In this document: piece after piece, positions 7,037 through 10,944 of the stretch
How the letters are laid out: each line of letters starts with the position of its first letter
Position numbering within the stretch: position 1 is the first letter of the stretch
Source of the DNA: Jiangellaceae bacterium
GTDB lineage: Bacteria > Actinomycetota > Actinomycetes > Jiangellales > Jiangellaceae
Reading direction: 5' to 3'
Length of the DNA stretch: 10,944 bases
Assembly: GCA_030146385.1 (NCBI GenBank)
Contig: JASLBX010000306.1
Coordinates: forward strand, 1-10,944
Notes under the pieces: generated by a model
Told to the model about the DNA's origin: nothing
Database searches by the model: none
What the model saw: only the letters and a program-made list of their open reading frames with translations
Position numbers and translations under genes: made by a program

Positions 7037-7758
7037 GCCGGCTGCTCGTCATCCTCACTACCGCCCTAGTCGTGGCGGCCTGCGGGACGGTGCCAGAGTT
7101 GCCGCCCATGCCGGAGCGACTCGTCATCAACGAGACCCCGGTGCTGGCGACGCCGACACCCGGTTCGGTCACGCTCTCCCCGGACGGCTTCCGGACGACG
7201 GAACGGGTCGCCGTCCGGGTGCGGAACGTCGGCTGCGACGGGGTGAGTACCGGCAGCGGCTTCGCGGTCTCCGCCAACCGGCTCGTGACCAACCGGCACG
7301 TCGTCGCTGGAGCGGCCACCCTTCAGGTGAGCACGTACGACGGGCAGGACCTGCTGGTTGAGGCGTCCGGGACGGCCGTGCTGGCCGATCTGGCCGTGGT
7401 GGAGACCCGCTCGCCGCTCCCGGCTGCGGTCGAGCTCGCCGACGCCGACCCGGAGATCGGCGAGGACGTGGAGATCATCGGATATCCCGGCGGCGGGCGG
7501 CTGACGTCCAGCACCGGAACGGTGCTCGCGTACGAGGAGGACCCGCTCAACTCGAACGCGGGCGAAGTGATCGTCAGCTCGGCGGCCGCCGAACCCGGCT
7601 CGTCCGGAAGCCCGATGTACGACGTGGAAGGCAAGGTCGTCGGCGTGGTGTACGCTGCCGCACCGGACGGTGCTCACTCGCTGGCGATCCCGGTTACGAC
7701 GCTGCTGGGCCTGCTCGACCAGACGACTTTCGACGAGTCCGTTCCCGACTGCGGATGA
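7033..7758 (+). CDS. Trypsin-like serine protease, predicted lipoprotein
   Basis: A 241-residue secreted protease. From GTG 7033 the N-terminus is a short, clean lipoprotein signal ending VVAAC, with Cys17 lipidated, so the mature enzyme would sit on the outer face of the membrane. A roughly 50-residue Pro-rich spacer leads to a chymotrypsin-fold domain. The catalytic triad candidates are His89 in TNRHVV, Asp119 in LADLAVVE and Ser191 in PGSSGSPMYD; GSGFAVS (74-80) and IIGYPGGG (148-155) also fit the S1/S1C fold. Cys68 and Cys240 may pair. No PDZ domain follows, unlike HtrA/DegP. GTG 7033 is chosen over ATG 6979 because it creates the lipobox signal, has GGGGG upstream and gives the GTGA overlap. 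It is the second gene of the operon with the membrane coiled-coil protein; its substrate is unknown. Confidence 0.9.
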   Translation: MSRLLVILTTALVVAACGTVPELPPMPERLVINETPVLATPTPGSVTLSPDGFRTTERVAVRVRNVGCDGVSTGSGFAVSANRLVTNRHVVAGAATLQVSTYDGQDLLVEASGTAVLADLAVVETRSPLPAAVELADADPEIGEDVEIIGYPGGGRLTSSTGTVLAYEEDPLNSNAGEVIVSSAAAEPGSSGSPMYDVEGKVVGVVYAAAPDGAHSLAIPVTTLLGLLDQTTFDESVPDCG

Positions 7759-7789
7759 CCGAGATTCGCCGCACGTTGCGTCGCCGAGA

Positions 7790-7795
7790 CACAAT
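7790..7795 (+). promoter_or_regulatory. Possible -10 box before the 7802 gene (leaderless start)
   Basis: CACAAT matches four of six positions of TATAAT and ends 6 bases before GTG 7802. No Shine-Dalgarno precedes the GTG. A convincing -35 is absent, and read-through from the protease operon 44 bases upstream is also possible. Confidence 0.3.
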
Positions 7796-7801
7796 AGTCA
7801 C

Positions 7802-8443
7802 GTGAGCGGATGGCACAGCGACCAGAACGGCGGCCGGCCGTTGCGGCCGTTGCTGTCCGGCACGCTGCCCGACGTTCCGGGTGATCCAGACCCCGCCGAC
7901 CGGGTGGCCGTCGCACACGCGACCGCCGCCGCCGTCCTCCGCGTCGGGCGTGGCGAGGGCGACGACCCCGAGCGCACCCGGCGGTTGGTAGGGCTCGCCG
8001 ACGACGTGGGACTGGACGAGATCGCGGACCTGTGGCGTGACGCCGGCTCCGAGACCCTGCCGGGGACGCTGTGGTCGCTGTACCTCCTACGAACCTGGGT
8101 CCATCGGGACGGCGTCGCCGCTGCTCGGCTCTTTCACGCCGGTCAGCGGGTTGCGGAGGTCTCGAACGCCGTCGCGGGCGTCGCCGAACCGCCGGGCCCG
8201 CGTGAGGTGGCTGCACTCGGCGACGCCGTGCTGACGAGCGCGTTCGACGGCGACTTCGCCATCGCGCTGGAGCGTGCCGCCGCGTTCTGCCGGGTCGTGG
8301 CCGCCGGGCGGGCCCACCTGGCGGACGACACGGCTGACGACGAGGAGGGCGAGCGCCAGACCCGCCTCGCCCAGGGCAACCTGCGCATGGCCGAAGAGCT
8401 CGAGCGCTCGGCCCGGCTGTGGCGCAACGGCCAACTCTCCTGA
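7802..8443 (+). CDS. Conserved-looking actinobacterial protein of unknown function
   Basis: A 213-residue soluble protein with no signal peptide, membrane segment or recognisable catalytic motif. It appears almost entirely helical. Features that look family-conserved are the LWRDAGSETLPGTLWSLYLL segment (78-97), WVHRDG (99-104), the PPGPREV turn (130-136) and DGDFAIALERAAAFCRVVAAG (149-169). The C-terminus is a charged helix with several Arg/Glu. I have a general impression of similar uncharacterised actinomycete proteins but cannot name a family. GTG 7802 is preferred over the in-frame ATG at 7670, which would overlap the protease gene. Codon use is like that of its neighbours. It is probably transcribed alone or by read-through, and is convergent with the zincin gene across an unusually long gap. 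Confidence 0.8.
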   Translation: MSGWHSDQNGGRPLRPLLSGTLPDVPGDPDPADRVAVAHATAAAVLRVGRGEGDDPERTRRLVGLADDVGLDEIADLWRDAGSETLPGTLWSLYLLRTWVHRDGVAAARLFHAGQRVAEVSNAVAGVAEPPGPREVAALGDAVLTSAFDGDFAIALERAAAFCRVVAAGRAHLADDTADDEEGERQTRLAQGNLRMAEELERSARLWRNGQLS

Positions 8444-8613
8444 CCCTCCGGTCGATCACGTTCAGCATGCGCAGCCCTGCCATACCAGGGGCGTGCGGGT
8501 GGTACGGCGCTGACGGCCCTGGTGGGCGGCCCACCTCGGGTCGACATAGTGACGATCCCCACACGTTGGCCCAACCGTTGGGGAACAACCGACCCATCGG
8601 CTACGTTGGGGAA

Positions 8614-8641
8614 TCGGCGACAACCTTCGGGTTCTCGCTGG
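8614..8641 (+). ncRNA. UUCG-capped hairpin, possible element of a small RNA
   Basis: Read on the plus strand, GCGA-C-AACC (8617-8625), TTCG (8626-8629) and GGTT-C-TCGC (8630-8638) form a stem with one C-C mismatch and a C(UUCG)G tetraloop. It extends by three more pairs, two of them wobble, to 8614-8641. UUCG loops closed by C-G are typical of functional RNA, and the cap does not have the same form on the minus strand. No U-run follows, so it is not a standard terminator. No known RNA family is recognised. Confidence 0.35.
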
Positions 8642-8733
8642 GCGTCGGGCCGCGGTAACCCCGGGTCCCACCTTTTGCCGCTACGAGCGGCCGTTGCGCC
8701 GAGAGGCGTTCCCGGACCGGCGTCCCTTAGCTT

Positions 8734-8765
8734 CGCGGCCCCCGGCCATATAGCTGGGGGCCGCG
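8734..8765. terminator. Strong hairpin, likely bidirectional terminator between convergent genes
   Basis: CGCGGCCCCC (8734-8743) pairs perfectly with GGGGGCCGCG (8756-8765). Three more inner pairs (one wobble) leave the hexaloop CATATA at 8747-8752, giving a 13-pair GC-rich stem. It begins 18 bases beyond the stop of the minus-strand zincin gene. There is no real T-run in either direction, which is common for actinobacterial terminators. Confidence 0.65.
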
Positions 8766-8782
8766 CCGCTTTAGGTGGTCGA

Positions 8783-9133
8783 CTATCCCCAGCCCAGTTC
8801 GTGCAGCCTGTCGTCGTCGATGCCGAAGTGGTGCGCGAGCTCGTGGACGACGGTTATCTGGATCTCCTCCACCACGTCCTCGTAGCTGTCACAGATCCTC
8901 AGAATCGGTCCACGAAAGAGTCGGATGGTGTCCGGCAACACGCCGCTGTACCACTCGCCACGCTCAGTGAGGGGCGTCCCCTCGTACAGGCCGAGCAGGT
9001 CAGGCGCGTCCTCGGGCGCGTCCTCTTCCACCAGGACGACGCAGTTGTCCACCAGCTGAGCCAGGTTTGGCGGGATGGTGTCGAGGGCCTCAGCGACCAG
9101 CTCGTCGAACTCCTCGGTAGTTAGCTCGAGCAC
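8783..9133 (-). CDS. Zincin-like metallopeptidase family protein (HExxH)
   Basis: A 116-residue protein fitting the small actinobacterial Zincin_1 / possible-zinc-metallopeptidase family (PF06262). The zinc motif VVHELAHHFGIDDDRLHELGW (95-115) gives His97, Glu98 and His101. The third ligand is not certain, with Asp106-108 or His111 as candidates. The start MLELTTEEFDELVAEALDTIP and the LLGLYEGTPLTER segment (46-58) are what I expect of this family. There is no signal peptide, so it is cytoplasmic; substrates are unknown. It starts at GTG 9133 with no Shine-Dalgarno. CACACT ends 6 bases upstream and may be a -10 box. It is divergent from the metallophosphoesterase gene and convergent with the 7802 gene. 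Confidence 0.9.
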   Translation of the reverse strand: MLELTTEEFDELVAEALDTIPPNLAQLVDNCVVLVEEDAPEDAPDLLGLYEGTPLTERGEWYSGVLPDTIRLFRGPILRICDSYEDVVEEIQITVVHELAHHFGIDDDRLHELGWG

Positions 9134-9139
9134 CCACTA

Positions 9140-9153
9140 AGTGTGCCCACACT
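9140..9153. promoter_or_regulatory. Perfect inverted repeat in the divergent zincin/phosphoesterase promoter region
   Basis: AGTGTG-CC-CACACT is a 6+6 perfect dyad with a 2-base centre. It lies 6 bases upstream of the zincin GTG and overlaps its candidate -10 (CACACT on the minus strand). It could be an operator for both genes, or chance. Confidence 0.35.
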
Positions 9154-9189
9154 GCCGAAAGCGAGCTGCAGGTGTGCTACCAACGGAGT

Positions 9190-10731
9190 GTGGAGCATGC
9201 CACCGCACCAGATGAGACTAAGGGGGAGAACTCATTCGAACCGCCCAAATGGCTCCGAGTAGCGGCGCCGTGGATCGCGACCGTCCTCGCCGGTCTGTTT
9301 GGTGCCTGGCTTGCCCTCAGTGTGGCCGGTACTACGCACACGACGCTCGGCCCGATGTCCATCGATGCGCAAATATCGCCGTCCTTCGAGGGCAACACGG
9401 TCCTCGAGGTAAACCCGCTGGGAACCCTCGAGTTCGACACCCACACCGCCCCGTTACGCATTACGGTGAGCCTCCAGTCCCTGGACCTACAGTCGGTGCG
9501 TCAGATCGTCGAGAACCCTGCCGCGCTCAGTTCGATCGAGAGCCAGCTCGTCAACGATCTCAACAGCGCCCTGTTGCGAGCGGCGATTCGGGCCGGGGTC
9601 GTGGCCGTCATCGGAGCTCTGATCGCCGGTGGGCTCGTTCTCCGGTCCTGGCGCCGCGCCTTACTGGCTGGCGCCGTCGCACTCAGCGCCGTGGGACTCT
9701 CCTACACGCTCACCTTCGCGACGTTCGACCGCAGCGCCGTCCGGGAACCGCGCTACACGGGACTCATCGCCGCGGCACCGCAAGTGGTCGGCAGCGTGGA
9801 GTCGATCACCTCGAACTTCGGCGCGTACGTCGACCAGCTGGCGTCCCTGGTCACGAACGTCACGCAGATCTACGACGTCACGTCCGCCCTTCCAACGTGG
9901 GCGCCGACCGACTCGACGATTCGCGTCCTCCACGTATCCGACCTTCACCTCAACCCCGCGGCCTGGGGAATCATCCGGGCCGTCGGCGACCAGTACGACG
10001 TCCATGTGATTGTGGACACCGGTGACATCGCGGACCACGGGACCGCGGCCGAGTCACGGTACGTCGAGCCCATCAGCACGCTTGGCCGGCCATACGTGTA
10101 TGTCAAGGGCAACCACGACTCGGTCCTCACCGCGACGGCCGTGGCGGAGCAGTCCAACGCGATCGTCCTTGACCACGAGCCGGTGAACGTCGCCGGTCTG
10201 CAGTTCTACGGAGCCCCCGATCCTCGGTTCACCCCTGACCAGCGCACTCGGGGCACGGCGAGTGAAGACATTCGGCGGGGCAGTGAGGAGCTCGCCGCGC
10301 GAGCTCGGAACCTTGCCGTCCGCCCCGACGTGATCGTCTACCACGACCCGACGCACGCCGACCTGTTCCAGGACACGGCGCCGCTGATTCTCGCCGGCCA
10401 CGGTCACCGGCGACGCGACATTGTGCTCGACGACGGCACTCATGTGTTCCTCCAGGGATCGACCGGCGGCGCGGGCCTGCGTGGGCTCGAACACGAGGAG
10501 CCCACACCCGTGATGCTGTCGGTGCTGTACTTCGATCCCGAGTCGAAGCAACTCGTGGCAAGGGATGACATCACCATTGGCGGCCTGGGCCTGTCGAGCG
10601 CCGAGATCACCCGCGTGCAGTTCGACGGATTGGAGGGATCCAACGGGGACGATTCCGGCGAGGAGGACGGTTCCGGCGAGGTCGCGCCCACACCTGGAGT
10701 GAGTCCAGATTCAGCTCCACCTGGCCGCTGA
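9190..10731 (+). CDS. Membrane-anchored metallophosphoesterase
   Basis: A 513-residue protein from GTG 9190. Membrane helices lie at about residues 27-46, 133-152 and 157-177, with a roughly 85-residue non-membrane segment between the first and second. The calcineurin-like phosphoesterase domain (about 243-460) has every hallmark: HVSDLHL (Asp251, His253), VDTGDIADHG (Asp279), KGNHDS (Asn308, His309), VYHDP (His385) and GHGH (His404, His406). Basic residues before helix 1 (KWLR) and between helices 2 and 3 (RSWRR) place those loops inside, so the catalytic domain would face outside. The substrate is unknown. The tail (about 480-513) is acidic and then Pro/Ser-rich. The start is uncertain: GTG 9172 is the longest option and neither GTG has a good Shine-Dalgarno; 9190 gives the more ordinary N-terminus MEHATAPDETKGE. 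Confidence 0.88.
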   Translation: MEHATAPDETKGENSFEPPKWLRVAAPWIATVLAGLFGAWLALSVAGTTHTTLGPMSIDAQISPSFEGNTVLEVNPLGTLEFDTHTAPLRITVSLQSLDLQSVRQIVENPAALSSIESQLVNDLNSALLRAAIRAGVVAVIGALIAGGLVLRSWRRALLAGAVALSAVGLSYTLTFATFDRSAVREPRYTGLIAAAPQVVGSVESITSNFGAYVDQLASLVTNVTQIYDVTSALPTWAPTDSTIRVLHVSDLHLNPAAWGIIRAVGDQYDVHVIVDTGDIADHGTAAESRYVEPISTLGRPYVYVKGNHDSVLTATAVAEQSNAIVLDHEPVNVAGLQFYGAPDPRFTPDQRTRGTASEDIRRGSEELAARARNLAVRPDVIVYHDPTHADLFQDTAPLILAGHGHRRRDIVLDDGTHVFLQGSTGGAGLRGLEHEEPTPVMLSVLYFDPESKQLVARDDITIGGLGLSSAEITRVQFDGLEGSNGDDSGEEDGSGEVAPTPGVSPDSAPPGR

Positions 10732-10775
10732 CCTGCGCTATTTCGCCGCGAGGGACGGCGGAGCATCGGACGACC

Positions 10776-10798
10776 GACTGGCCGCCAGCGGTCAGTTT
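10776..10798 (+). terminator. Putative terminator after the metallophosphoesterase gene
   Basis: ACTGGCCGC (10777-10785) pairs with GCGGTCAGT (10788-10796) with one G-U wobble, and a further G-U pair is possible outside. It is followed directly by a short T-run (TTT, 10796-10798). It begins 45 bases after the stop codon. The short T-run makes it a modest candidate. Confidence 0.5.
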
Positions 10799-10826
10799 GG
10801 AGAACCCCACGCCTACGCCCTATCCT
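10797..10826 (+). promoter_or_regulatory. Putative promoter of tRNA-Glu
   Basis: TTGGAG (10797-10802), an 18-base spacer and TATCCT (10821-10826) would start transcription near 10833, about 42 bases before the mature tRNA. The -35 overlaps the T-run of the preceding terminator hairpin. Confidence 0.45.
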
Positions 10827-10874
10827 TGAGCGGTCCCCGACGGCGACGAGCCAAGGGCTAGCCGTCAAGGTGTT

Positions 10875-10944
10875 GCCCCCATCGTCTAGCGGCCTAGGAC
10901 TCCGCCCTTTCAAGGCGGCAGCGCGGGTTCGAATCCCGTTGGGG
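10875..10944 (+). tRNA. tRNA-Glu (anticodon TTC), 3' end cut by window edge
   Basis: The cloverleaf is clear. The acceptor 5' strand is GCCCCCA (10875-10881) and the D-arm contains TAGCGGCCTAGGA. The anticodon stem CCGCC/GGCGG (10902-10906, 10914-10918) encloses the loop CTTTCAA, with anticodon TTC at 10909-10911. The T-arm is GCGGG-TTCGAAT-CCCGT. The 3' acceptor strand reads TGGGG at the window end, so the final two paired bases and the discriminator lie outside. TTC reads GAA/GAG glutamate codons. Confidence 0.96.

Larger units (their letters stand above)
8444..8782. other. 339-base gap between convergent genes, rich in inverted repeats
   Basis: No convincing protein gene lies here; frames crossing it are short or Arg/Pro-rich. 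Apart from the two hairpins listed separately, it contains CCCTG/CAGGG (8475-8479 with 8486-8490), GGTGGG-CGG-CCCACC (8521-8535), CCCAAC-C-GTTGGG (8570-8582), CCGA-CCCA-TCGG (8589-8600) and GCCGC-TACGA-GCGGC (8677-8691). CGTTGGGGAA occurs twice (8576-8585 and 8604-8613). It could be a structured small RNA, extended 3' ends, or decayed sequence. Confidence 0.5.

Noticed and set aside
7674..8597. 307-codon minus-strand frame opposite the 7802 gene
   Set aside because: Extremely Arg/Pro-rich composition with no domain, crossing a gene and an intergenic gap; typical of a GC-driven shadow.
8444..8782. Known RNA in the convergent gap (SRP RNA, 6C RNA, ydaO-type riboswitch)
   Set aside because: The SRP core motif is missing, there are no paired C-rich loops of the 6C type, and a riboswitch would not sit downstream of two convergent genes. 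Only an unassigned RNA remains possible.
8522..9124. 200-codon plus-strand frame over the convergent gap and zincin gene
   Set aside because: Its second half is the complement of the zincin gene, and its first half has no start signal or protein-like composition.
6310..9230. Exact 12-base repeat TAAGGGGGAGAA at 6310-6321 and 9219-9230
   Set aside because: A few 12-base matches are expected by chance in 11 kb. The second copy lies inside the phosphoesterase coding sequence with no in-frame start after it, so a shared regulatory role is not supported.
1..10944. Mobile element, defence island or CRISPR array
   Set aside because: No transposase, integrase, repeat-spacer pattern, terminal repeats or abrupt composition shift was seen on either strand, and the tRNA-Glu is cut by the window edge so an attachment site cannot be judged.

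Overview
The window is high-GC DNA (roughly two thirds G+C by eye), gene-dense, with a mix of GTG and ATG starts. The families present point to an actinomycete (Actinomycetota): a class A penicillin-binding protein with a PASTA domain, a Thr/Pro-linker CAP lipoprotein, a small zincin-like protein near a glutamate tRNA, and many starts that look leaderless. I cannot name the genus. I see no insertion sequence, integrase, phage gene, CRISPR array or plasmid function, so this looks like ordinary chromosome.

Layout, left to right. (1) 1-781, minus: a DUF817 integral membrane protein whose C-terminus runs off the left edge. (2) 864-2237, plus: a berberine-bridge-type FAD-linked oxidoreductase, divergent from DUF817. 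(3) 2234-4720, minus: a PonA2-like class A PBP with a PASTA domain and a very acidic tail; its stop codon overlaps that of the oxidoreductase in one CTAG. (4) 4807-5436, plus: an UlaG-like metallo-beta-lactamase-fold hydrolase, divergent from the PBP, with both starts probably leaderless. (5) 5456-6238, minus: a CAP/SCP-domain lipoprotein. (6) 6344-7036 and 7033-7758, plus: a two-gene operon of a single-pass coiled-coil membrane protein and a trypsin-like lipoprotein protease, coupled by a 4-base GTGA overlap. (7) 7802-8443, plus: an unrecognised 213-residue helical protein. (8) 8444-8782: a 339-base gap between convergent genes, rich in inverted repeats, including a UUCG-capped hairpin and a strong terminator-like hairpin. 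(9) 8783-9133, minus: a small HExxH zincin-like protein. (10) 9190-10731, plus: a membrane-anchored metallophosphoesterase. (11) 10875-10944, plus: tRNA-Glu(TTC), cut by the right edge just before its 3' end.

Common theme: five or more of the ten protein genes act at or outside the membrane (PBP, CAP lipoprotein, coiled-coil protein, protease lipoprotein, probably the phosphoesterase, plus DUF817). The middle of the window can be read as a cell-envelope neighbourhood. No shared pathway is proven; the only clear operon is the coiled-coil/protease pair.

The best candidates for something undescribed are that coupled membrane coiled-coil plus lipoprotein-protease pair, and the structured 339-base convergent gap. 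I found no evidence of a complete novel defence or mobile system.
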